From Deltaproteobacteria bacterium (GTDB lineage Bacteria > Desulfobacterota > Syntrophia > Syntrophales > UBA5619), in NCBI GenBank assembly GCA_021372695.1, contig JAJFTY010000079.1:16510-80509 (forward strand): a stretch of 64,000 bases of DNA, given 5' to 3'. Made by a program: the position numbers and the translations under genes. The notes under the pieces are model-generated. The model was not told the origin of the DNA. It worked only from the letters and a program-made list of their open reading frames with translations, and did no database searches. Positions 17,752 through 25,893 of the stretch are shown here, piece by piece; the first letter of the stretch is position 1; the number at the start of each line of letters is the position of its first letter.

Positions 17752-18465
17752 ATGGACCCGTTTCTGAAAATCGCCCACCGGGGTTATTCGGCGCGCTACC
17801 CGGAAAATACGCTCCTGGCATTCGAGAATGCCGTTGCCGCAGGGGCCGACGTGATCGAGCTGGACGTGCACCTCTCGAGGGACGGACGTCTCGTGGTCAT
17901 TCATGACGACAGGATCGATCGGACGGCCGATGGAACCGGGGCTGTGTCGGCACTGACCCTGGCGGAGCTGAAACGGCACAACTACAACAACGGGATGTCG
18001 CAGGGTTTCGTCGAAATCCCAACGCTTGATGAGGTGATCGCCTGGGCGGGAGACCGGGTGATGATCAACGTCGAGATCAAGAACCGCCCGATCCCGACCG
18101 CGGGGATCGAGCAGAAGCTGGCCGATCTCCTGCGCGAGACCCGTTTTGCGGACCAGGTGATCGTCTCCTCCTTCGACCATTGCGCGCTCGCCGAGATGAA
18201 GCGGATCGCCGGCTCCATCCGGAGGGGCATGCTCTACGATTCGGTCTGGCTTCACTTCCAGGAGGAGGTCCGCGCACTCGACGTCTATTCCGTCCACCCC
18301 GGCGCCGATGCGATCGATGCAGATCAGCTCCGGTGGGCGAAATCCCGCGGAATCCGGGTCTATCCCTGGGTCATCAAGGACGCGGAGACCCTGAAGGCGT
18401 GCCGCGACTCGGGATTGGCGGACGGCGCGATCGTGAACGACCTCGCCCTGTTTGAGCAGTTGTGA
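17752..18465 (+). CDS. Glycerophosphodiester phosphodiesterase
   Basis: 237 residues. Hydrolyses glycerophosphodiesters to glycerol-3-phosphate plus alcohol. Family signature AHRGYSARYPENTLLAF is at residues 8-24, and IELDVHLSRDGRLVVIHDD at about 34-52 gives the metal-binding Glu/Asp and the second catalytic His. INVEIKNRPIP and YPWVIKD complete the barrel. No signal peptide is seen, so it should be cytoplasmic (UgpQ-like). AAAGGAG lies just upstream of the ATG. Its glycerol-3-phosphate product could feed the GlpABC enzyme encoded at 54-58 kb, though the genes are not linked. Confidence 0.93.
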   Translation: MDPFLKIAHRGYSARYPENTLLAFENAVAAGADVIELDVHLSRDGRLVVIHDDRIDRTADGTGAVSALTLAELKRHNYNNGMSQGFVEIPTLDEVIAWAGDRVMINVEIKNRPIPTAGIEQKLADLLRETRFADQVIVSSFDHCALAEMKRIAGSIRRGMLYDSVWLHFQEEVRALDVYSVHPGADAIDADQLRWAKSRGIRVYPWVIKDAETLKACRDSGLADGAIVNDLALFEQL

Positions 18466-18540
18466 AGCGGCTGCGGGCGGGTGACCCGCAGAGCGAGCCG
18501 GCGCGGCCCGGGATTGTTCCGCACTGCATTGGGCGGGAAA

Positions 18541-18577
18541 TCAGGCGGGCGGCTCCGTTTGGGGGCCACCCGCCTGA
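18541..18577 (-). terminator. Terminator-like hairpin at the end of the selenoprotein cluster
   Basis: Arms TCAGGCGGGCGGC (18541-18553) and GCCACCCGCCTGA (18565-18577) form a 13-pair stem with one wobble. It lies 18 bases past the stop of the last selenoprotein gene and between convergent genes. Only TTT follows on the minus strand, so termination may be partial. Confidence 0.55.
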
Positions 18578-18594
18578 CGGTACAGTTTTCTCTC

Positions 18595-20346
18595 CTACTT
18601 TTCGACAATCACCGAGACGACCCGGTTGTTCGTCGGGAAAGACGGGAACATCTGGGTCTGCTTCCCCGGACCGCCCGTCACGACGATGTGGATCTGATCC
18701 GTCGTCGTGAAGCGCGGGATCATCGTATCAGCCGTGAAGGGCCCGAATTCCTTCGGGGGCGTGCACAGCTGGGCCCCATAGGACCAGTAAGGGGCGACGG
18801 CCTTCTTGAGCACATACTCCTCGGCCGCTTTCTTCGTCTTGAAATCGGTGAACACCGTGTCCGCGTGTTCGGGACCGAGGAAGATAAAGCCATATTTGGA
18901 CTTGTTGTCCAGGCCGTATCCCTTTTCGTAACGGGTCAGGCAACTGCCGATGCCCGAGGCCGACCCTGCCAGACCGTAGGAGATCGTGTCGAGCAGGGCC
19001 TTGCCCGTGCTGCTGGAGTGGTCCACGTCGCAGTTGCCCGTGTAGCCGGCAAAGACGGAGACCACGTTATCCGTGGACTTGAACCCCTTCTCCACGGCGT
19101 AGGACTGCTTCCAAGGGTTCGCCTTCTCGTTTTCCCCCACGATGAGGGCGGAGATGTCGGCCCGCGTGCCGTGGGTGCTCTTGTCGGGATCGGGGGCGAC
19201 GGAGCCACCGACGATGTCCCCGACGAGGTTCACGAAATACCCGAGCGCGATGTTCACCGGCTGCTCCCCGCCGAAGACGCCGGTTCCGTAACCGATCCCC
19301 AACTGATCGAGGATCGGGCCGTTGATGATGGCGACGGGGACGGTGGGTCCCGTTGTGGTGTTGACGCCGCGCCAATCATAATCGGGATGGCTGAAGGCCT
19401 TCACGAGGGCCAGAAGCAGGGGCATATGCTCCGGCTTGCAGCCCGCCATGGTGCCCAGGGTGGCCACCCCTTCGACGGTCAGCTGACCCATCCGGGGGGG
19501 CACGATCCAGACGACCTCGGCGGGGTTGCGGGTCGTGCCCTTGAGCATGGCCGCCACAGCCCCGGGGGTCGGCGGGATGATGGGCATCCCCAGGGACCAG
19601 CCCTTGTCGTAAAACATCTTGTTCAGGGCCGCGTAGGTCCCCTGAAACTTGATCCGCGGGGCCGGATAGGGGGGCTTCCCCAGACCGGCGATGGACGTGC
19701 GCGAAGGCTTCCACTTGATGGCCTTCTCGACGATCTCGTTGAAGGTTTCATCCGCCCGGGAGCGGATCTCGGCCAGGGGCAGCATGCCCATCGGGTGCTT
19801 GGCTTCCACAAAAGCCATGTCGGCCAGGCCTATGCTCTCCATGGTGGCCCGGGAGAGCGAAATAAATGCGTTGGTGGTTACGGTAACGGTCGGTATGCCA
19901 AGTTTTTCAAGTTGGGACTGGTCAACTACCAGCCATGAGGTGCAGGACCCTCAATCGGCCTGCGAGGCGATGACAAGATCCGCCTTCATCCCCTTGATCA
20001 CGTTGGCGATCCGCAGAGACTCGGCATTGGAACTGCTGGTCCGCACGGTGGACTTGTCCAGCTCGTAGAGCTTGATCACCTTGGCGCTCGGGACCTTCTC
20101 CGCCAGGAGCTCCGCAATGCGGTTGAGGTAGTTGTCCCCGTTGTGTTTGCTGTTCCAACGCAGGACGATCGTCTTTCCCTCCAGCGTCGTCAGCCGCGGG
20201 GCGAGCTTGATCTCCTGGATGGCGATCGTACCCTGCGGATTGATGACCTCCCATTCCTGCGCCGCCTCAGTGGCGAGCGCGGGCAGGGGAAGGGCGAGGC
20301 AGCCCAGGAGGGCCGCTCCCCAGAAACCTTTCTTCCATCTGTCCAT
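18595..20346 (-). CDS. Exported UGSC-family selenoprotein A (TGA at 19951-19953 read as selenocysteine)
   Basis: 583 residues if the in-frame TGA at codon 132 is read as Sec. The frame reads VIASQAD-U-GSCTSWLVVDQ with no other stop, giving the UGSC motif Sec132-Cys135. The signal peptide MDRWKKGFWGAALLGCLALP ends near ALA|TEA. Residues 40-130 are the UGSC N-terminal part (LTTLEGKTIVLRWNSKHNGD). After the redox motif comes GIPTVTVTTNAF, and from about residue 210 a second domain starting near GWSLGMPIIPPTPGAVAAML that is homologous to that of selenoprotein C. A conserved hairpin starts 18-19 bases after the TGA. AAGGAAGG precedes the ATG. The reading as two separate genes is unlikely because the downstream half has no ribosome-binding site and begins mid-fold. 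Confidence 0.88.
19917..19933 (-). promoter_or_regulatory. SECIS-like hairpin of selenoprotein A
   Basis: On the minus strand CTGGT-AGTTG-ACCAG starts at nucleotide 19 after the TGA, with a G·U pair extending it to nucleotide 18. Position and size fit the apical stem-loop that bacterial SelB reads just downstream of a Sec UGA. An identical 15-mer is in selenoprotein B. Confidence 0.7.
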
Positions 20347-20448
20347 TGCAAAACCTTCCTTTCCATTTTTTCCAGAAACCCGGCACCCCGCAGGGCGCCA
20401 TCCACGCCAACCTACCGTTGCGGGAAGGCGTTACACCCGTTCATGCTT

Positions 20449-20994
20449 CTACCAGACCAGATTCCACTTCTTCTTCCACGCCTGCGGCAGCCAGGTTCCA
20501 AAGGCGGCCCAGTGGCGGACCGATGCCGGGGCAACCATGATCACGAGCCCCATGAGCAGCATCGGGATATCCATGTAGATGGTCACCGACGCCATGGTGC
20601 TCATGAGGGCGCCGAAGCACCCGCAGTCAATCTGCCGTCCCTGAATGAGAAGGACGTGCGCCTTGACGATAAAGAACGCAACGCTCATGATCGAGGCGCC
20701 CAGGGCTGCCAGACGTGTGAAAACCCCGAAGAGAAGCCCCAGCGACATAAACAGTTCGATGAAGGGCACCACGAGGCCGGCAAAATGGGCAAAGGCGAGC
20801 GGGAAGACATTGAAGCCATACACCGCGTCCACCGATCCCTGCAGATCCATGAGCTTGCCGATGGCCGACAGGAGAAAAATCAGCCCCAGAATCAAGCGGC
20901 AGGCCAGCACCAGGTACCGATTGCCGACCAGTTTACTGGGCCACCCTTCTTTCTGGGCATCCATTCGTTCGACATGTTCAACTGTTGTATCCAT
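20449..20994 (-). CDS. MauE/DoxX-type membrane protein with CGCFG motif
   Basis: 181 residues, start MDTTVEHVERMDAQ with AAAGGAG upstream. Four membrane segments are visible: about 30-50 (LVLACRLILGLIFLLSAIGKL), 70-95, 100-120 and 140-165. Between TM3 and TM4 lies IDCGCFGALM, the paired-cysteine motif of the MauE/DoxX-like family. MauE is needed to make the disulfide-rich methylamine dehydrogenase, and relatives are linked to thiol/disulfide exchange across the membrane. It starts 14 bases after selenoprotein B and precedes selenoprotein A by 102 bases. I infer that it passes electrons to, or folds, the exported selenoproteins. Confidence 0.85.
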   Translation of the reverse strand: MDTTVEHVERMDAQKEGWPSKLVGNRYLVLACRLILGLIFLLSAIGKLMDLQGSVDAVYGFNVFPLAFAHFAGLVVPFIELFMSLGLLFGVFTRLAALGASIMSVAFFIVKAHVLLIQGRQIDCGCFGALMSTMASVTIYMDIPMLLMGLVIMVAPASVRHWAAFGTWLPQAWKKKWNLVW

Positions 20995-21008
20995 ATGTCC
21001 GCTCCTTT

Positions 21009-21641
21009 CTACTTCGCCGGCTGCCACTGGGTAGCCGCCTGGAGGATGCCGGCAAATGCCCCATCCACCAGTTCCTTCGTCTCGGCGTCATTGCGCCCGC
21101 CGATGGGGTGTTTCACCACGACCACCGCCATATCCGCGACCCCTTGGTCTTTCAAGGTCGCCCTGACCAATTTCTCGTAAGCCGTCGTCGTAACCGTCAC
21201 CGTGGGGATTCCCTTCTTCTCTACATTGAGCTGGTCAACTACCAGCATTCCGGTGCAGTGCCCTCAATCCGCCTGCGAGGCGATGACGATATCCGGCTTC
21301 CGTTCCGCGATCTTGGCCGCGACCTTCATACTTTCGGCCATGTCTTTGGAGACGGCTACGGTTGAGGGATCAATTTGATACATCTTGACGATCTTGACCT
21401 TCGGCACCTTCTGGGTCAGCAGCTCCCCCAGGCGATCGAGAAACTTGTCCCCGTTGAACTTGCTGTTCCACCGCAGCACGACGGTCTTCCCTTCGAGGCT
21501 CTTGGGGTGGGCGTTGAGGGTCACCGGCCCCACCAGGGGCACCTGCTCCTTGGCCGCCGAGACCGGCGAGCCGCAGAGGAGACCTCCCGCCAAAAAGGCT
21601 GCCAGCACGGTCATCAGCAGCCACTGCCTTGTGATTTTCAT
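21009..21641 (-). CDS. Exported UGSC-family selenoprotein B with a UGHC motif (TGA at 21264-21266 read as Sec)
   Basis: 210 residues with Sec126. The frame reads VIASQAD-U-GHCTGMLVVDQLNVEKKG, so the family motif is UGHC rather than UGSC; the resolving Cys129 is kept. Signal peptide MKITRQWLLMTVLAAFLAGG is cut near VSA|AKE. Residues 45-125 (KSLEGKTVVLRWNSKFNGDK) are close to selenoprotein A. The protein ends about 85 residues after Sec and lacks the long C-terminal domain of A and C. GGAGAAAGG precedes the ATG at 21641; the rhodanese stop is 17 bases upstream. The same hairpin sequence as in A lies 18 bases after the TGA. Confidence 0.87.
21230..21246 (-). promoter_or_regulatory. SECIS-like hairpin of selenoprotein B
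   Basis: On the minus strand GCTGGT-AGTTG-ACCAGC is a perfect 6-pair stem with a 5-base loop. It starts at nucleotide 18 after the TGA and shares the 15-mer with selenoprotein A. Confidence 0.7.
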
Positions 21642-21658
21642 ACCTTTCTCCTTCCTCC

Positions 21659-22078
21659 CTACTTCTTGTCTACGGGATAGCCCAACTGTTGCCACTTGGA
21701 CCATCCCCCTTCCAGCAGCTTCACATTCTTGTACCCGAACTTCTCGATCAGCTGCGTGGCCGTATCGATCGAATCCTCCTCATGGGCACAGTCGCAATAG
21801 AGGATGAGCATCTTGTCTCTGGGAAGATTGCCGGAATTCTTCAGCTCCGTCTCCCAGGGGAAGCTCACGGCCCCCTTCACATGGCCCTCGTCGTAGACCT
21901 CCTTGGGCTGGACATCGACGACCAGGAAATCGGTCCCTTTGGCCTCGATCATTTTTTTGACTTCGGCCGGGCTGATCGACGGGATATCCAGCGCCGCCGC
22001 AGGCGTCGCCATAAACCAGAAGACCAGCGCCCAGAGGCACGACAGCCATGTCCGGTTCAGCTTCGTCTCTCTCTTCAT
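21659..22078 (-). CDS. Exported rhodanese-like sulfurtransferase
   Basis: 139 residues. Signal peptide from KLNRTWLSCLWALVFWFMA, cut near AAA|LDI. One rhodanese domain follows: FLVVDVQPKEVYDEGHVKGA is the CH2A-type N-terminal block, and ILYCDCAHEEDSI is the active-site loop, with the first Cys at the position of the persulfide-carrying residue. A second Cys two residues on is unusual. GGAGGGACGG precedes the ATG. It lies between selenoproteins C and B. Rhodaneses move sulfane sulfur; in this setting they could also handle selenium or act as a thiol relay, which is inference. Confidence 0.88.
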   Translation of the reverse strand: MKRETKLNRTWLSCLWALVFWFMATPAAALDIPSISPAEVKKMIEAKGTDFLVVDVQPKEVYDEGHVKGAVSFPWETELKNSGNLPRDKMLILYCDCAHEEDSIDTATQLIEKFGYKNVKLLEGGWSKWQQLGYPVDKK

Positions 22079-22103
22079 CCGTCCCTCCGCACGTCTATAT
22101 GAA

Positions 22104-22129
22104 CCCCGGCCCCCGTTCGGGGGCCGGGG
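22104..22129 (-). promoter_or_regulatory. Intercistronic hairpin between selenoprotein C and the rhodanese
   Basis: CCCCGGCCCC (22104-22113) pairs with GGGGCCGGGG (22120-22129) around a CGTTCG loop region. On the minus strand no T-run follows, so it looks like an RNA-processing or stability element and not a full terminator. In the other direction it is followed by GTTTT but no plus-strand gene precedes it. Confidence 0.5.
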
Positions 22130-22201
22130 GTTTTACGGGAGAACAGGGCAGCCGCCCGGTACTCCCGGTGGGGGGCTTCGATGCCCCAGATCTTCAATCC
22201 C

Positions 22202-24040
22202 TTACTTCACCGTGATGGGGGTCTCCCATCCCTTCAGATCCTTGAGCAGAGACTCCCAGTTTTTCGGCACCTTGATCTCTTTGGTGACATAGCGCGAGTT
22301 GCCGAAACCCCACCGGTCGATGAGGAAGCTGACCCCCCCTCCCTTGCCGCCGGCGACCATGATCTTGATGTCTTCGGGGTTCGGGACAACCGGGACCAGG
22401 GCATCGTCGGGCAGGTCATCGATCCATTTCGGGATCCCGCTGGTCACCGCGAACGTTCCCAGAGGGCGCGGACCGAACACGTTGCGCGGGATCCTGCCCT
22501 TTTCATACAACTCCTTCTGGATCTTTGCCGGGTCGTATCCGATCTTCTTGAGATTCTCGGCCATGGTCGGGCTGAAGGCGATCACGATCTCCTCACCCCA
22601 CTGCTCTGCCGTGGCGTTGAGCGAATTGCTCATCAACCTCGCGATCATGGGATCGACGATCGGTTCCGGCTTCTTCGACGTCGCCAGGTACTTCTGGCTG
22701 TCGTGAATCTGCCTGAAGCTCTGGGCTGCATAGACGCTGACGGTGCTGGCCTCTTTGCCGAAGCCTTCCCGCTCGCGCATGGTTGCCCAGCCGGGCGGCG
22801 TCTGCCGGTCGTTCTCGGCCATGACGATGCCGAATTTGGCGGGGTTGCCCAGGTCCTTCATGTCGTTGATCCCCGGCCAGGCCTGGCCCAGGTTGACCAG
22901 GGCAAGGCGGGTTGCGCGGCCGATCGTGCTGTTGGCGCGCCATCCGGGACCGATCGTGCTGAAGCTGAAGTTGATGTTGAGCTCATCGATGATCGGGCCG
23001 CTGACGATCACCAGCGGCGCATTGAGGCCGGTCGTGACCTGCACGCCGTAGAGGTCGAATTTCGGGTCGGACAGCGCCTCGACGGCCGCAAGGATGACCG
23101 GCATATAGGCGGGCCTGGCTCCGGCCATGACCGCATTGATCGCGATCTTCTCCACGGTCGCGATGCCGTGCCTCGGGTCGACGATGCCGACCACGTGATC
23201 GCGCGGCAGGTCGGTCCCCTTGAGCATGGCGTTGACCGCTTCGGGCGTCGGCGGCACCATCGGCAGGCCGTCGCTCCATTTGTTGGCCAGGAAATGCTTT
23301 TCCATCTTTTCCGCGGCCTCGGCTGCGGTCCTGCCGGTGAACTTGAGCACGGCCGCCGACTTGGCCTGCAGGGGCTTGGCCTGGGTGACGACCTTGTTCT
23401 TGGGTTCCCTGGTCAGTGCGTCGACGACCTCCTGGCGCACCTGCCGGGCCACCGGCAACAAGTCTTCTGCGGATTTGCCCGCCGTCGTTGCCACGGGGAG
23501 TGCGATGATCGGCAGATCCGGATAACCGGCGCCGAACGCCGCGTTTTTCGAATCATCCTTGAAGGGGGATGTGACCATGAACATTGAAGGCTTCCCGAGC
23601 TTTTCGATTGCAGCTACGTCACGCGTAGCCTTGGCTGTGCAGGAGCCTCAGTCACCCAACAAACCGATGACCCCGTCGCTCCAGGCGGCCAGGGCCTTCA
23701 GTTCATCGGCCTTTTTCGGATAATCGTTGTAAGAGATGTTCCATGCCTTGAACTCGATCGTCGGATAGGTTTCCTTCAGCACCTGCATGAGGTAGGGCTG
23801 AAAATAATCCGCGCCCGGTTTGGTATTGTTCAATATCCCGATTTTCTTTCCCTCGAGGGTCTTGAGGCGGGTATTGATCGGTGCCGCCGGCGCGCTCATA
23901 AGCTCTGCGCGCGGGTCCAGCACCCTCAGTTCGACCTGCCTGGCCGCGAAGGCATCCTGGCACAAGGCGACTGCCAGGATGGCCAGGAACCCGGTCAGAA
24001 TCCCGTTGGTCCACCGCGTTCCAATAATTCGTTTTCTCAT
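22202..24040 (-). CDS. Exported UGSC-family selenoprotein C (TGA at 23648-23650 read as selenocysteine)
   Basis: 612 residues with Sec131. The frame continues GLLGD-U-GSCTAKATRDVAAIEKLG, giving UGSC with Cys134. The signal peptide ends near DAFA|ARQVEL. This one is closest to the family pattern: ELRVLDPRAEL at the mature N-terminus, LEGKKIGILNNTKPGADYF, and GDUGSC. From about residue 235 a second domain begins (WSDGLPMVPPTPEAVNAML), homologous to that of A, running to about 440, followed by a tail specific to C. First gene of the cluster, 200 bases downstream of a sigma-54-type promoter. AAAGGAAAAG precedes the ATG. Confidence 0.88.
23612..23630 (-). promoter_or_regulatory. SECIS-like hairpin of selenoprotein C
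   Basis: GCTACG-CGTGA-CGTAGC on the minus strand, a perfect 6-pair stem with a 5-base loop, starts at nucleotide 19 after the TGA with a possible G·U pair at 18. Sequence differs from the hairpins of A and B, yet the register is identical, which argues that the structure and its spacing are selected. Confidence 0.7.
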
Positions 24041-24201
24041 CGCTTTTCCTTTCTCTCCATCTGCTCCCTGTTCATTCGTTCCCGATCCGGTCTAAAGCGA
24101 CCTGGCACGGAAATGCCTGGATTCAAGCCATTCCGTGAAGCATGCAGAATAAGATAAATAACCCGTTCATTCCTCTCTTCTCCTTTCTATCTATCGGATC
24201 C

Positions 24202-24224
24202 CGATTCCCAACCATGGGGAATCG
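24202..24224 (-). promoter_or_regulatory. Inverted repeat in the expected 5' leader of selenoprotein C
   Basis: CGATTCCC (24202-24209) and GGGAATCG (24217-24224) are perfect 8-base arms around 7 bases. It would lie about 8-30 bases into the transcript from the sigma-54 promoter, so it could be an operator or an RNA hairpin. Confidence 0.4.
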
Positions 24225-24242
24225 TTCTATGAATCTTCGGAA

Positions 24243-24258
24243 AGCAACGAATGTGCCA
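24243..24258 (-). promoter_or_regulatory. Sigma-54 promoter for the selenoprotein cluster
   Basis: The minus strand reads TGGCACATTCGTTGCT. Against the -24/-12 consensus TGGCACG-N4-TTGCW it matches at every defined position except one (A for G at the seventh). The spacing between GG and GC is exact. It lies about 200 bases upstream of selenoprotein C, and the neighbouring regulator carries the GAFTGA motif needed to activate this RNA polymerase form. Confidence 0.75.
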
Positions 24259-24395
24259 GTATCGGTTGAATGCTTAACGAATCGATATTGATTGACTATT
24301 TTGATTCGACCCAGGAGAGGCTCAATCCGGCCATAACTTCAGGAATCAAGACCGTCCGGGCAGGAGGAAACTTTCATATGATTTTCAAGGGGATT

Positions 24396-24440
24396 CCGCC
24401 CATGACCCGGGTTATGGATTATAACCCGGGTCATGGGCGG
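24396..24440. promoter_or_regulatory. 20-bp-arm palindrome: activator site or terminator
   Basis: CCGCCCATGACCCGGGTTAT (24396-24415) is perfectly complementary to ATAACCCGGGTCATGGGCGG (24421-24440) around GGATT. It lies 20 bases past the end of the NtrC-type gene and about 190 bases upstream of the expected start of transcription of the selenoprotein cluster. It fits an upstream activating site for the adjacent regulator. A terminator role is possible, but no T-run follows. Confidence 0.6.
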
Positions 24441-24459
24441 GAAACGGGCGATCGGCAGT

Positions 24460-25893
24460 CTATCCGGGCAGGTTCTTTTTGCGGGAATGGAGGCGCTTGC
24501 TCAGGCCGGGCTGCGAGATTCCGAGCATCCGGGCCGCGAGGGTCTGGTTCCCCTCGGCTCTCCGCAATGCGGCGTCGGTCAGGATCTCTTCCATTTCGGC
24601 ATAGGTGGGCAGACCCTGTACGCTTAGAAACGCTTTCAACAGGGCGTCCCTGTCCGTATCGCTGAACGGGGCCGACTCGACGGCTTGCCTGCCGCTGAGG
24701 ATCGTCCTGAAGGCGTCGCCGGAGAGCGCTCCCCGGTTGCGGCTCATGGCGTCATAAACGATGGACTTGAGTTCGCGGACATTGCCGGGGAAATCGTATT
24801 GTGACAGCAGGCTCGGGATCTGTTTCGGAATCTCCGGCTTCTCCCGGCCGAGCTCCTGCGCCACCTGCTCGACGAAGTGGCCGAGAAGCGGCGGGATGTC
24901 TTCCCGGCGCTCCCTGAGCGGCGGGACGACGATATGGTGCGTCTGCAATCTGTAGAAGAGGTCTTTCCGGAACTGGCCGAGCTGCTGTTTTTCGAACAGA
25001 TCCTGATTGGTGGCGGCCACGATCCGCGCTTTCGAACGCATGAGGCGGTCGCTTCCCACGGGATAGTACTCGCCATCCTGCAGAAGCCTCAGCAGCTTGA
25101 CCTGGGAGCCCGGGCTCAGGTTGCCGATCTCATCCAGAAACAGGGTCCCGTCGCCCGCCTGCTCGACCAGCCCGCGGCGCATCTCTTCCGCGCCCGTGAA
25201 TGCCCCGCGGGCGTGACCGAACAGGGTGTCGGAAAACATGTTGTCGTCGAGCCCCGCGATGTTGATGCAGATCATCGCCTGGTCCCGGAGGCTCGCCCTG
25301 TGGAGGGCCTGGGCGATCAGCTCTTTCCCGACCCCACTTTCGCCGGTGACCAGCACCGGCTGACGGCTGACGGCGATGGCCTCGACATACTGAAAAATCG
25401 AAAACATCTTCTGGCTAACGGCGACGATGTCGGCAAAGGCCTCGGGGTTCTCCAGGCGGTCGGACAGCAGCCGGCTGCTCACCTCGCGGCTTTCCCGCTG
25501 CAATTCGATGATCCGGACCGCATGCAATATTCCGGTGACGATGCGGTCTTTCTCCGTCGTCTTGACATAGTAATCGAAGGCCCCCGCTTTCATGCAACGG
25601 ACTGCGCCATCGACCTGGTTCAGCCCGGTGATGACGATCACCAGGACGGACGGAAACGTCTCCGATATTCTCGCGAGGAGCTCTTCCCCGGAGATGTAGG
25701 GCATCGTGAGGTCCAGAAGGACGAGGCCGACGTTCTGCCGGCCCAGGATCTCCATCACCTGACGGCTGTCCTGGCACTGGATGGTGTTGGTGATGCCGCC
25801 CTCCCCGCTGAGTGCCATGCTCAGCGAACGCAGCCAGGGCAGTTCATCGTCGACCAGCAGTATCGAGAAGGAGGGATAGAGGTTTCTTTTCAT
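24460..25893 (-). CDS. NtrC-family sigma-54-dependent response regulator
   Basis: 477 residues. Receiver domain at 1-125 with LLVDDE and the phospho-acceptor in LVLLDLTMPY; the usual Lys is in AFDYYVKTT. AAA+ domain at about 155-385 with Walker A TGESGVGKE, the sigma-54 contact loop ARGAFTGAEE and Walker B GTLFLDEIGNL. A Fis-type helix-turn-helix (EGNQTLAARMLGISQPGLSK) ends the protein. Its ATG overlaps the stop of the sensor kinase (ATGA). It is the obvious activator of the sigma-54 promoter at 24243-24258 and hence of the selenoprotein cluster. Confidence 0.93.
   Translation of the reverse strand: MKRNLYPSFSILLVDDELPWLRSLSMALSGEGGITNTIQCQDSRQVMEILGRQNVGLVLLDLTMPYISGEELLARISETFPSVLVIVITGLNQVDGAVRCMKAGAFDYYVKTTEKDRIVTGILHAVRIIELQRESREVSSRLLSDRLENPEAFADIVAVSQKMFSIFQYVEAIAVSRQPVLVTGESGVGKELIAQALHRASLRDQAMICINIAGLDDNMFSDTLFGHARGAFTGAEEMRRGLVEQAGDGTLFLDEIGNLSPGSQVKLLRLLQDGEYYPVGSDRLMRSKARIVAATNQDLFEKQQLGQFRKDLFYRLQTHHIVVPPLRERREDIPPLLGHFVEQVAQELGREKPEIPKQIPSLLSQYDFPGNVRELKSIVYDAMSRNRGALSGDAFRTILSGRQAVESAPFSDTDRDALLKAFLSVQGLPTYAEMEEILTDAALRRAEGNQTLAARMLGISQPGLSKRLHSRKKNLPG

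Larger units (their letters stand above)
24041..24459 (-). promoter_or_regulatory. 419-base control region of the selenoprotein cluster
   Basis: No gene is supportable here. In order of minus-strand reading it contains a long palindrome (24396-24440), a sigma-54-type promoter (24243-24258), and an inverted repeat in the expected leader (24202-24224). It separates the regulator genes from selenoprotein C. Confidence 0.65.

Noticed and set aside
18595..24040. Reading the six half-frames as separate genes or as frameshifted pseudogenes
   Set aside because: Three independent genes break at the same codon of the same motif, always at TGA, with the frame kept and a hairpin at constant distance; decay would not do this.
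24103..24117. TGGCACGGAAATGCC on the plus strand as a sigma-54 promoter
   Set aside because: The GG-GC spacing is one base short and no plus-strand gene follows.
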